Positions 33,567 to 46,000 of a stretch of DNA of 64,000 bases are shown here, piece after piece. The position numbers and the translations under genes are program-made. Source of the DNA: Macquaria australasica (Eukaryota; Chordata; Actinopteri; Centrarchiformes; Percichthyidae). The DNA lies in NCBI GenBank assembly GCA_005408345.1, contig SEMN01001032.1:58230-122229 (forward strand). The letters are read 5' to 3'. A model generated the notes under the pieces. The model was not told where the DNA came from. It made no database searches and worked only from the letters and a program-made list of their open reading frames with translations. How positions within the stretch are numbered: the stretch's first letter is position 1; the number at the start of each line of letters is the position of its first letter.

Positions 33567-34542
33567 ATGGGCAAGCGTAAGGATGTGATCGAGTTTGACA
33601 AGGGCCAAATTGTGATGGCTAGACGACTGGGTCAGAGCATCTCCAAAACTGCAGCTCTTGTGGGGTGTTCCCGGTCTGCAGTGGTTAGTACCTACCAAAA
33701 GTGGTCCAAGGAAGGAAAACCGGTGAACCGACGACAGGGTCATTGATGCGCTTGGGGAGCAAAGGCTGGCCCGTGTGGTCCGATCCAACAGAAGAGCTAC
33801 TGTAGCTCAGATTGCTGAAAAAGTGAATGCTGGTTCTGATAGAAAGGTGTCAGAACACACAGTGCATCACAGTTTGTTGCGTATGGGGCTGCCCCTGCCC
33901 CTGCTGACCCCTGTCCACCGCCGAAAGCGCCTACAATGGGCATGTGAGCATCAGAACTGGACCACGGAGCAATGGAAGAAGGTGGCCTGGTCTGATGAAT
34001 CATGTTTTCTTTTACATCAGGTGGATGGCCGGGTGCGTGTGTCCTTACCTGGGGAAGACATGGCACCAGGATGCACTATGGGAAGAAGGCAAGCCGGCGG
34101 AGGCAGTGTGATGCTTTGGGCAATGTTCTCCTGGGAAACCTTGGGTCCTGCCATTCATGTGGATGTTACTTTGACACGTACCACCTACCTAAAGTCCACC
34201 CCTTCATGGAAACGGTATTCTCTAATGGCAGTGGCCTCTTTCAGCAGGATAATGCGCCCTGCCACATTGCAGAAATGGTTTGAGGAACACGACAATGAGT
34301 TCAAGGTGTTGACTTGGCCTCCAAATTCCCCAGATCTCAATCCGACCAAGCATCTGTGGGATGTGCTGGACAAACAAGTCCGATCCACGGAGGCCCCACC
34401 TCGCAACTTACAGGACTTAAAGGATCTGCTGCTAACGTCTTGGTGCCAGATACCACAGCACACCTTCAGAGGTCTAGTGGAGTCCATATCTCGACGGGTC
34501 AGGGCTGTTTTGGAGGCAAAAGGGGGACCTACACAATATTAG
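33567..34542 (+). pseudogene. Tc1-type transposase, broken
   Basis: The start MGKRKDVIEFDKGQIV opens the N-terminal helix-turn-helix (AALVGCSRSAVVSTYQKW). The frame stops at 33746 and the protein continues in a second frame from 33775 (RRATVAQIAEKVN .. KKVAWSDESCFLLH, holding the first catalytic D). The block with the second D (LFQQDNAPCH) has shifted into yet another frame (34140-34283). The last part returns with WPPNSPDLNPTKHLWDVL. In active relatives the residue before HLW is the catalytic E; here it is K. Several frameshifts plus loss of the third catalytic residue make it non-functional. Confidence 0.93.
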
Positions 34543-34576
34543 GCAGGTGGTCACAATGTTATGGCTGATCGGTGTA

Positions 34577-37500
34577 TCTGTAAATGCATTTCCATCATAT
34601 ACCAGAGGATGAACAAAGAAAGTGATGCTTTACTAAATAAATACTATTTGATATAGCTCCATGTATTCTTTAATTTTTACTTAGTTATTTTTATACTGGG
34701 TTTTTTTTGGAAAGTGTTCCTCGTGAATGTGATATATCATGTTAAGATTCAGTCATCTGAACCATTTCTTTATTGTTCTTGACAGATTCTGCTCAATATG
34801 TTGTATTAAAGCCCTGCATGTATGTAAATATTGAACTTCCCTGAAATGTATTTAAAAAGTAAAAAATAAAGTTAAAGCACCAATATCCTGCAAGAGTAAA
34901 AACACTCCAATACAAGTAAAAGTCCTCCATTCATAATTACACTTTAGTAAAAGTACATAAGTATTATCAGCAACATTTACTATAAGTTTCATTAGTATGT
35001 CTGAAATTAGATGTACTTAATATACACAAATGTAGCAGAATATTTTGGACTTCTTTTGAAACAGTAACTCCAAATGCCAGATAAATGAAGTACAGTAAAA
35101 ACATATATACACAATATTTCACTCTGAATAAATGTTATTTTCTGCCACTGCAACCCAATTTTGATAATGTTAAAGGAGTGAACGGAGGATTAAATGCAAC
35201 TATAAATATGAGATTCCTCTATACTTAAAGTCAACACACCTGAAAAGCCAGGAAAGTCTGGTGATTAATGCACAAAATGTCTGATAAACATTTCCCAAAA
35301 GACATCCCATCATCCAAAAGAACAAAACACAAACACCAACTTTGCTTCAAATTTTGTATTTATTTGTCAATGAATAACTTCAAATAAAAGACAAACCAGT
35401 CAAGTGTTTATGGTAGATGTAATTGTGGCAAGACATCACCTGAACTTGCATTCACTTCAGCTGGTCGACCCTGAAATAATAAGGCAGATAATAAAGTAAG
35501 CTGAAAAGTTCAATTCACACAGCAGCAGCAAGCTCTTTAATTGGAAAATTAATGCCAAAACCCTCATTTGAAGTTCATGAATAATCTTCCCCAGACATAT
35601 GAATGGGTCAGATGGGTAGTGATTGTTATAATCATTGGGATGGCTATTCAATTTATTACATAAACGACAAAACTGCAATACATACATGCATATCAGGTCC
35701 ACGCAGTTCATTTCACTGGAACCCCTTTTCTTCAATTGATCTGTCAAAACAAGATTTTGATTTTTAGACTGACATGTCCAACAAGAATATAATTGCACAC
35801 CGTTTTATTATATAAAACCAATCATAAAGATACTATGATGTAAGCCGAATTGAAGAGTTGCTGCTTATACTTCAGAAGATGTTTTGAGTTGTGCTCTGCT
35901 GGCTAATGAACATTGGTTGATAAGCGAGTTCACACAAAACAACATTTTTAATAGGAGTTCGGCTTCACGCATGTCTCGCACACCGGAACACGCTGGCTTT
36001 TCTTGACCACGTGCTCTGGCGGTGGTGGGTTTACTATGTGAAGCGAGCCAAGTGTGCGGTCTACAACACATTATCACTAAAAACAAGACGATTTACGGAT
36101 GTAATTTACAGTTTACTTACCTAATTACCGAACAGGGACCCCACGTGCAGATACAATTTCAGCCAACGTTGCTCCTTCTTCGCCTTGTCTTCTTCATCTT
36201 TTTCTGGTTAATTGACAGTTTGGGCTCTGCGTGCGTTACCGCCACCTACTGCGTGGGATGTACTACTTTCCTCCAATTCGTGAAGAAGACTGGGCATGCG
36301 CGATCGTGCACCTTTGTCCCAGAATTATATACATTTTATGAAGCCTCCCAGATCCTGAATTACTGACAGTTTTTTTTTGTAACATACACATTTTCATCGA
36401 TGAATTACATTCCCAATTTCAATCACAATTACAGTTCCAAATAGGTCAACAGACTGACCAGTGGACCAAACTGAAGCATTTAAGTGACAAAAACAGGAGC
36501 ACAAGTGTATTTGCAGCTGTTCTGCAAGTCATACAGAGATATGAGCAAAAACAAGCCTCTTTCATACAACCTTAATGGCTGACAACTGTTTAAAGGACTT
36601 TGTCACAGATATCTTGGTGGAAATATTGGTTTTTAATTTCCTTTATGGGTTTTATTTTAGACCACCTTTAGACCATACTTTATTTGAGAAATTACAAACT
36701 ATGGTGGTTGTTTCATTAAGGGGAAGTGGAACTAGGCCATGCACTCAAGATACAGTGGAAGAGCAAGAGTGAGAAAAACAAGAGTCTGCAAATTCAGTAC
36801 ATTGTTTTCCTTTGCTCTAACAACATATTTTACAAGTATATGGTGTAAATATTTGCACATAGTCCTTTGACTGCCAAACAACTGCATAATCAGTCAAATT
36901 TAAATAACAGAGCAGGTGGGTATTTTCAGTAGTGGAGAGTAAGATTTATTTTTTACTTTTTTTCTGAGCATAATGCATTATTTGTATCCTTGCTTCTAGT
37001 TGCCTCCTCATAAAACATTTGCAGAGATGAGCTTTGGAAGAATTTGAAACCTACATTGTTTATTTATCCATATTTGCTTCCCTAAAAGTCTTCTTCATTG
37101 CCTTTGCTAAATTTCTTGGCACTTTACCGCCACCGACTGTCCCAATCAGTGGAACAGGGTAGAACCTTCAGAAGGACTCGTGCATGGACACAAGATACTT
37201 TCACCTGGTCCCAAATCCACACTGCAGACCGATTCAAGCAGGTTTTCAGTCTGTAGTGAGACAAAATAAAATTTACTCAAAGCAGACAGTCACCTCCAGT
37301 TAGAAACATCATTTAACGAGCCATACATAAAGGTCTCAGTGATTTTTCCATTCATGGTGTTTTTAATGTACAGTAAGCATGTGACTAAACACAAAACAGC
37401 ACCAGACGTGTACCTCCTCCGCCAATTTAGCCATGTTCCAGCTATTCTGAGCAGTGCTGTGTGTGTGTGTGTGTGTGTGCAGTCATCTTACAACTGCTTT

Positions 37501-38166
37501 TAGGGTAAAACCTAAGATAGTCTCTACTCATTTTCATTGAAACAATTTCGCCTATAGCCGTGGTTAATAATTAAAAGACTGCAGCACTATAAGCCACACA
37601 ATATTAGCGCTTACAATGATTACAAATACTGGTCAAAATAAATATCAAAAGATAACGTTCTCGTTTGTCTACTGTATGTAAGCACAAATGATTACAGGCA
37701 TTTCTTTTTTTCTAAAAACCTCAAAAAAAGGGAAAGAATAAAAGGAAGCAGAATAAAAATGGAAGATCAAAAGTTTGAGGGGAAAACAGATCCGATAGGG
37801 AAAATAAAGTGGAGAAATTATTTAATTCCTGTTCAGCACGACGTTGCTCAGAGTCATTTGTGTCCATCACAGGTGAACAAGTGCGAGAAGACTTTTGAGG
37901 CGGTCTTATCCGTCCATTTGTCCGTCAGTTAGAAAACATCTGCATAATGTTTATTATTCCAGCTGGTCTCAGCTCGGCCGAGGCAGGGGAATCTACTTTG
38001 AGACCCTTGTTCTGCCTTTTGATGAGGGAGACAACCTGTTTCCCTGCAGGAGAGAAACCCCCAGGGGGTCCGAGACAGAGTGCAGAGTAATCCATGCCTC
38101 TCGGCCCCCCACAGCTGGGGCGGGTTAGAGGGGGTGGCGGGGGGGAGAGAGCCAGAGTGCTCTGAC
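34577..38166. other. Intergenic DNA between the Tc1 nest and the lin54 stop codon
   Basis: No protein family was recognised. About 34860-35050 holds a CAAGTAAAAGTCCTC-type copy of the dispersed repeat also seen at 61.5 kb. TACCGCCACCTACTG at about 36238 and TACCGCCACCGACTG at about 37127 mark a common fish repeat. A (GT)n run lies at 37460-37479. The part closest to lin54 (about 37940-38166) is probably its 3' UTR, with a minus-strand AATAAA at 37950-37955. A possible short minus-strand transcript (35340-36250) is discussed as a finding. Confidence 0.5.
37950..37955 (-). terminator. lin54: Candidate proximal poly(A) signal of lin54
   Basis: AATAAA on minus, 212 bp beyond the lin54 stop. This would be a short 3' UTR; more distal minus-strand AATAAA words exist (for example near 37066), so longer forms are likely. 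Confidence 0.35.
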
Positions 38167-39944
38167 CTAGCAGTTGATGGAGGCACAGTCTGTTTTGGCT
38201 TTCCCCGCTGAGTTGATTATCCTCATGAGGCAGTGTCCGAACTCCTCCAGGATCAGCCGCTCGGCTTCGGCCTGAGGCTGGTGAGTCTGTTCGGTCTTTT
38301 TGGCCTGTTCCAGCAGACACTCGCACGTCGCTTCCAGCACCTCCTTCGTTACAAACGTATACGGCAGCCTGCGGGGAGAGGACAGCGAGGCCTCAGTGAG
38401 AAAATACATCATCCTTCATGTTATCAGCTACTATTATCTGTGAGGTTGAGTTACAGTCATGTTACACACAGACTTAAACTCAAAATTAATCAAATGACTG
38501 AGACACTGACTTAAAGCCATGTTTTCAGGTGTACCTGAATCTTTTTCAGATCTATTGGAGGTCAAACACGCACATATTCCACTCGGTATGTAGATAAATT
38601 ACAGTTAGTTATCCTCCCCAGACCCAAGACTAACATTTTAACATACACTTATGCACAGGGCTGAATGGAACAAATTACCAAACAGAATCAGGGAATCAAA
38701 AAGTGCGTACACTTTAGGGCTGCCAAGATTAGTTGACTAGTCACGATTACTAATTTAATAATCGACGTCGTCGTTTATTTTTTGAAGCTTTGTTTTTCTC
38801 TCAAAACTGCCGCTGTAGCTTCCGCTGCCTTGTCTGCCTTTCTGTCCTTGACGCACATGCGCAGTAGTGGTAATCGGGGTCAGCCGTGATGTCACCGGAG
38901 AAGTTCTGCCCAGTATCAACAGTATCGTGGCTAGCCGCAAACGGAGCATTTTATCAAAAGAAATGAAAAGAATGTGCAATGCAAAATCTGCAAGGCAGAA
39001 CATGCCTTCCATGGGAGCACTACAGCGATGCACGAGCATTTGAAAAGAAAGCACGTTGTTGTAGCCGAGTCTGATTCCATTTCTGACGAAGAGGGACAGT
39101 TAGCTGCTAACATTAACGTCAACAGTGAGCTACTTACTTATATCGATAGCTGTAAACGTTAACATTAACGATGACATTTCATCATAAGAGCAGCTGCATG
39201 CTGGTGCCATAAGCTGCAATTTAGGTATGATCCGATTAGTCGACTAATCGAAAAAAATAAATCGGTGACTAGTCGATTATCAAAATAATCGTTTGTGGCA
39301 GCCCTAGTACACTTAAGAAACAAATGCAGATTTAAAGCAGACTATATGACTGAATATACTTAGAGATTGACTTAAAGCCATGTTTTAACATTTTGTTGAA
39401 CCATTTATTGACCGAGGATGATAGGATGGCTAATGCAGTCTGTTGTTATTGCTGCTTTATATTTGTTCTATGTATTTTTTTGACATGTCCCTGTGTCTAC
39501 CTACATGCACTATGAGCTGTAAAACAAATTGCCTCTGAGGACAGTAAAGTTTTCTAAACTAAAACAAAAACTGATATTGATAGTTTCTTGTTGTTACTGA
39601 TTTGACAATTCCTGTAACTTTTTGTTGATGTAGAGAAAAGCGTTGCAGTACCTCCCGCTTCCACTTGAAAGAACAGGTGTCGTCCGCATGAGCAGGTCTG
39701 AGATCTGCGAGGACAGCTTGGTCTTTGCTGCAGTCTGCTGCTGCACTCTCACTTCTGCTGCATCAGCCAGGTGCATCAGCGTCTTCCTCTCTGGGCTCTC
39801 CTCAAAGTTCTTGCAGCCAATGCATTTACAAATGGACGAACACATGATCTTTGCCTTCGAGGTGAAACGAAGGAAATATATGAATGTTAACAGTCTTATT
39901 TAGTCAATATGAAGTTACATTAAACAGCTCCTGCAAACAAAGTA

Positions 39945-40039
<95 letters not shown>

Positions 40040-43000
40040 GGAAACCCACCTCGTAGCACTCGCAGTAGTTCTTCAGGCAGCCCGATCGTTTGCAGTTGCA
40101 GCCTTTGCTGTGTCGACGGTCCGACTCTCCCTCTTTGCCTTTACCAATCTTAGGTTTGAAGGCCTCTGGGTTCCGGTCCAGACACGTCTGTGAAAAACAC
40201 ATTTTCCCCTTGATCCATCCGTGCGACAGGAAGCAACTCACATTTCACAAACCTCCACCATACCTTTATAGCTTTGAGACGTTCCGTTTCATGTTCCAGG
40301 TTGTTGAAGCAATTATTGCAGTTACAGTTATTGCAGAACTCTCCGTTTGCAAAGCAGTCACAGTATCTAAAAAAGAAAAACGGAGCTCCACTAAATAAAA
40401 CCGCTGGAATAGCAGCATATATCTTCGTGTTCCCCAAACACAAACAGATGTGGACTGATGTCTGTTTTTTTGTCTGTAGTTAATACAGTTACACATACAG
40501 TATATTGATTAGGTCAGGCAATATCTACACACCTTTGTCAAACAAATACTTGAAAACCAGAGTCATACTTACAGTTTGAGACACTGTGACTTGGTGCAGT
40601 TGCATGGTTTCCTCGGTCTCGAGGTCGTTTCTGCTGTTGACAAGCTGTGAGCCGATGAATAAAGCACATTCAACCAATCAATTAGCGCATCTTAGAAAAT
40701 CCTGCAGTGTTCATTTAAAAAAAAAAAAAAAAAGTATAATCTTTTTTGTAGCTTTATTTGGCTTTCAGTGTGAGCTTCAATTGACAGGATGGAGTCAAGA
40801 GGCGGGGGCGGGGGGGGGGGGGGTATGTCATGTAACAAAGGTCCATGGCCTGATTTCATTTTATTTTGGGGGGGAAAAAAACAAAAAGCAATATCAATTT
40901 AATATTTAATATTTTCTTGTCAGTTTTAAACAGAAGAAATTATTTAGTTGGTCTGTCCCACATCAAACAAGAACTGCCTTCCTGTCCTTTCTTACCCATT
41001 AAGCGGCAATCTGGCCTGAGTCTGGACAGCAGTGGCCGTGGGGAAACCAGAGCTGCTGGCGAGGGTCACAAATGGGGACTGCTGGAGCTACAGGAAAGGC
41101 AGAAAATGCTCAACACTTGAATATCAAAGAGCAGTAAATTTAAAAAAAAAAAAAATCAAACACCAAAAACAACTCTAACCTGTGTGACATATTGTGCTGG
41201 AACGACTGCATAGCCCACGTTCCCTCCTCCTGGAGCTGGTGCCAGCACAGTGCCTGGAGGGAGGTTGGTGAAGTTGGGTTGGATCTGGGGCAGCGGAGTC
41301 GCAGGCATGATCAGGCGTTGCTGGGTCTGAGTGGTGGTTACTACCGCTGCCGACGTCAGGGGCTTAGGTGCCACCTAACGGGGAATATGATCCATGAAGG
41401 CAGCAGCTCGAGAGACCTTTCACATCACAGAAAGCTCTGTTTGAATAAACATAACCAGCATTTACAGAAAGTTACCTGTTTGATGGTCTGTGCTGGGACG
41501 ATGGGGACAGACATCCTGACTGCTCCCGTACTGACCACCATAGGTTTAGCTGTGGGACAGTAAGCATCATAAGTTGCCACAGAAGAGCTTCCACGTGTGT
41601 CTTTGCTAAAAAACATTAAGTGGCATCCAAAAAGGTCTGTTTCTAAGTCACCTGTCTGTATAGAGCTGGTGCTGGGACCGCTGGGCTGTCCCGTGCTGCT
41701 GGCTGTGGTTGCTGTGACAAGGCGGACGTAGTGGAACCTGCTACCTGGCACCTGAATCTGCTGCACGTTCGGCTGGGTGGCCAGCGGGATGATGGTCTTG
41801 AACTGGGAGCCGCCGACTCCTCCCACAGCCACAGACTGCGCTGGTTTAATAGTCTGAAAACGTTCAGATACAGAAATCAATTCTGCATGAAAATCAACAA
41901 TGGTATGAGAGTCAAGTTTAAACTTCAACGTACAAAATTGAGCCTAACTGTTCACATATGTTTGTTGCTGGCCAAAAGAAACTTTTTCAAAAGCCTCTCC
42001 AACAGATCCTGGCTCAGTGAGCTCTGCCTTCTCCAACTATGAGTGCAAAAATATGGCTGGAGGACCAGTTAGTTGTAAAGAACAAAAGTCCTGTACACCA
42101 AACTGTCTTTCATTAAGAATGTCGAGAGCAAAAACAGACATTTGTAATGAAAGGAGGAACCTGATGCAGACCAGGGGCTGGCCTTAATAACAAGAGTTAG
42201 AACAGAAAATAACGTTGAAAAAGTTAATATTAGGGCTGCAACTACCAATTATTTTCATTATCGATTAATCTGCCTACTATTTTCACAATTAATCATTTAG
42301 TCTATAAAATGTCAAAAAATTGCTCAAAGTGACATCTTCAATTTGCTTCTTTTGTCCGACCAAGAGTCCAAAACCCAAAGACTCTTTACTGTCAGAAAGG
42401 ACAAAGAAAAGCAGCAAATCCTCACATTTAAGAAGCTGGAACCAGCAAACGTTTGACTTTTTTGCTTGAAAAAACAACTGAAACGATGATCGATTATCAG
42501 AATAGTTGGCAATTAATTTTCTTTTGATCGACTAATTGATTAATATAATTTATGCTCTGTAAATAGGTAAAAAGGTACATCATTAAGACAGTACAGATGC
42601 TATTTCAGGTGACAGGGCTGGTAATATTAGTATTTAATTAATAAGTTAGTCTATTGACAGAAACTTTGTCTGCAACTACTTAGGTTTCAAGACAAACTTT
42701 GGATCCAGCTTCTCAGTTGTGAGGATTTGCTGCTCTTATTTTCCTCGTGTGACAGTAAACTGAATATCTTTAGGTTTACATTTTGGACCATTAGTAGAAC
42801 ACAACAAGTAATAAGAAGACAGCCTTCACCATTTTCTGACATTTTTAGACCAAATGATGAATCGATTATTTGAGAAAATAATTGACAGATTAATCGATAA
42901 TGGAAAAAAAGAAAAGTTGTTTAGTTGCATCTCTACTTCCAACAAGGCGTTTTTTAATGTGCCACTCCTGTCCCATTGACACACTGTATGTGCCGAGTGT

Positions 43001-46000
43001 GTGCTGTCTTTTCTACATTAGAGAGGCCCATGGCTTTAGCAATGCAGCAGCAAAAGAAGTTACAAAAAAAAAGTATCTCCACGCACTTCACTGTTGATGT
43101 AGAACAATACTCCAGCTGTCTATAAACAGTGACCGGCTCTGTGTTTTGATCTTACCTGTGTCGTGGTTTGGTTGGTGGCCACCTTGACTGGAGATGCAGA
43201 TGTGGACTGCTGGACTGTGAGGATCTGCTGGCCAAGCGCTACGTTGACAGGCAGCGCCACTGACTTCTGAGAGGCGTTGGAGGTCGGGGAAGCCACAGAC
43301 ACCACCGTCACCTGGCAGAGACAAACAAGGAGAGCACAGTATGATCAAACACTTGATGGATATGATGTCTCATTAATATTCCCACATAATATTAATGTTT
43401 CCTCACACATATCAACTAACAACCTGCTTACATTGTGTTGTAATGCATGAAGCTGGATGTTACGACAAGAGTTCATGCTGCATGTGCTGGCAGACACTGA
43501 ACGAAACACTGCTGAAATGACTTGTAGGCACCCTTATATGGAACATCGTTAAGGTTATCAATGACACCTGTGCTTTTCAGTCCAAATTCTGTAACCATCT
43601 TAAACCTGACCACATTTCTAGGCACCTGCAGCTTGTCAATACTGAATTAAACTGAAAATAAGTTGGGAAACACTACACCAACATAACAGAAAACAAGAGA
43701 AAAGGAATCCTTTATTTGGGAAATGAGGAATGGTGTGTTGAATTTACCTTGCTGGGACTCTTAAGGGGTGAAATAGCAATCTTTTTGCCAGAGATACTTT
43801 GTATATTAGTGTTGTGGGGCTCAGAGAGAGTAATGGTCCTCGGGGGCATCACTGGGGAATTCTGTGTCAGGACCCGACCTGTGAACACATGGCACAAGAT
43901 CTGAGCAAACGTGGCTTTATTACAGCAGAAACAGAATACAAGAGAACAGCTCACATTTGAACTTACAGGTTAAAAAAAACGATGTAGTCTTGACTTCACT
44001 GAGCGCAGATAAACTTACCTGCAATAACAGGAGACACTGATGTCTGAGGACTTAGACCTTTGCTGTTAACAGTTTTTGTGATTATGAACTTGATTGGTGC
44101 AGCTGAGGTCGGTGTTTTCTTAGCAATCTGTGGAGATATTCAGTAAGATTAATGTGCATTTATTTACACATTCACACCTTAACATCAGTGGAAATGTAAA
44201 ACAAACATAATCCCTATCTGCAAGTGATATCTTGTATCTTCTAGCTTGTTTTGTTGTGTTGTCATCTCATCTTGTTGATTTAAAATCTGTTTACCTCACT
44301 GAGAGTAATAATGACTACAGTGACTAAGAAATAGTATTTAATGTATCGGTCACATCACTTAATAATACACTGGATCGGCTCATTAGCACCAGTGTATCAG
44401 GTCTGTTTTTTTCTGCCTGACAAGAACTTTAATTTAGAGGAGGTTAATGAATATTCAGGGACTGGTGATGGCCGGCATAATTCGTGGTTATAACAGAAAA
44501 CGACTGCCTGATGGTCACTTTAGATTTATGATATCTAAGCAAATGTATGCGTCTCAAATACCCCATTTATATTTTTTAAAGATATTTTTGAGCATTTTTG
44601 CCTTTATTATTTACTGACAGGTGAAGAGAGACAGGAAAGGAGGGAGAGAGCGAGAGAGAGGGGATGATGTGCAGCAGAGAGCCCAGGCTGGAATCAAACC
44701 TGGGTCACTGCAGTAAGGACTGAGCCTTAATGGTACGCCAGGGGCACCCAAATACCCCATATTTTAATATTAAGATATTAACAAGCACAGGAGTGTACTT
44801 GTGCCCACAAAAAACACACATGCAAACAGACAGAACTCTCCAGTAATAGTGAAAAGCCTTTAGCACATAATGTAGTACTTAGTATTAAGGATTATTAACT
44901 TTAATTTTATGCTTTGACAAAATCTGCCTTATTGCTTTATTTAAATAATTCTGAACTTGACTGTCCATCTCTTTTTCTTTTTACCATTTGCATAGCTGTG
45001 TATCAAACCACAGACATTTTGGACTTTTGTTCAAGCCATCATCTTCTCTGCAGGTCATGCCACAATGCCACAATTAAAAAGTGTAAACAAAAAGGTAGCT
45101 TCACCTTTAACACAAGGTTGAACCTGTTCTTGTTTACCAAACCGACTAATCAGACCAAAAACAGGCGAGATAAGAGTACAATAAGTTGTATCTGATGTAG
45201 TTTCCTCACTTGGTCTAACCTCTCCTCCAAATGCCAAACAGTACTTTGAGAAAAAAGTCAGATGAAAACAGTTTGACTTTCTTATCTACCTACCCAGCAT
45301 GAGAGTTAACGCAGCAAAGCTACATGTGTTCTGTACTGCAGTCAGTAGTCATATGTTTAACAATCAGCTGTTCTCAACTGATGTGGTTTACTGCCAGTGT
45401 CGACCATCAAAGCCCACATTCATGCTTACTTGAAAAGAGTGAAATCCAATCTAACAAACCCAGCTCATAAATAGTTTGTCAACAGTGTGTGCAGTCTTTT
45501 TGCAATAGTAATTTAACACTAATATGTGGCAAATTATCAAATGCCTATGATATCAAATTGTCAAATAGTATCAGTTTGTTTAAATATTGCACTTTAATAC
45601 CAAACAATCAATGTTACCTGTACGGCCTTCAGCTGCTGGGCCTGTAATGTGGTCAGTTGGTTACTAGCACTCCCCACCACTGGCTTCAGCTCCGACCTCC
45701 CACCAAAAGTCACCACTTTAAACTGTGGAGCTTGGGATTTGGGGTCTCCTACAGTCTGTGAAACGCCAGGCTTGCTGGCCGTGTGGGGTAACTGCAGCAC
45801 TATAGGTTGCCCCGACTTTCCTATTGCTGTAACCAAAAGTTTTTGTCCTTCCTGCTTGATAACCTGGGGTTGAATACCTCCAGACTTTGCTGCTTCTGTG
45901 GCTTGAGATGAGGCCACCTTGTTGAGTATGATCTGGTGGTTTGCGGCAGAGATGGTAAACGGAGCCGTGAGCTTCTGTAACCCGCTTGTAGAGACACTAG

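Larger units (their letters stand above)
31811..34576 (+). mobile_element. Dead Tc1/mariner element carrying nested insertions
   Basis: The ends TACACCGATCAGCCATAACA (left) and TGTTATGGCTGATCGGTGTA (right) are exact inverse copies, with TA at both borders as Tc1 requires. After the left end the sequence matches a typical element up to about 31872 and resumes near 33550 just before the transposase start. The 1.68 kb between is inserted DNA: a LINE piece, a MITE in the LINE, and another repeat. The intact parent would be near 1.1 kb by subtraction. Transposition is impossible for this copy (see transposase entry). Confidence 0.9.

Noticed and set aside
33775..34542. 255-residue open frame as an intact transposase
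   Set aside because: The N-terminal helix-turn-helix is in another frame, the segment with the second catalytic Asp is shifted out, and the third catalytic residue is Lys; this is a pseudogene.
39884..40241. Ile/Tyr repeat open frames on both strands
   Set aside because: Caused by the (TA)n tract; the real coding exon on minus ends at the GT donor at 40049.
44545..44756. A functional tRNA gene (B-box-like GGTTTGATTCC)
   Set aside because: No cloverleaf could be drawn and the pyrimidine-rich body and AT-rich tail fit a tRNA-derived SINE.
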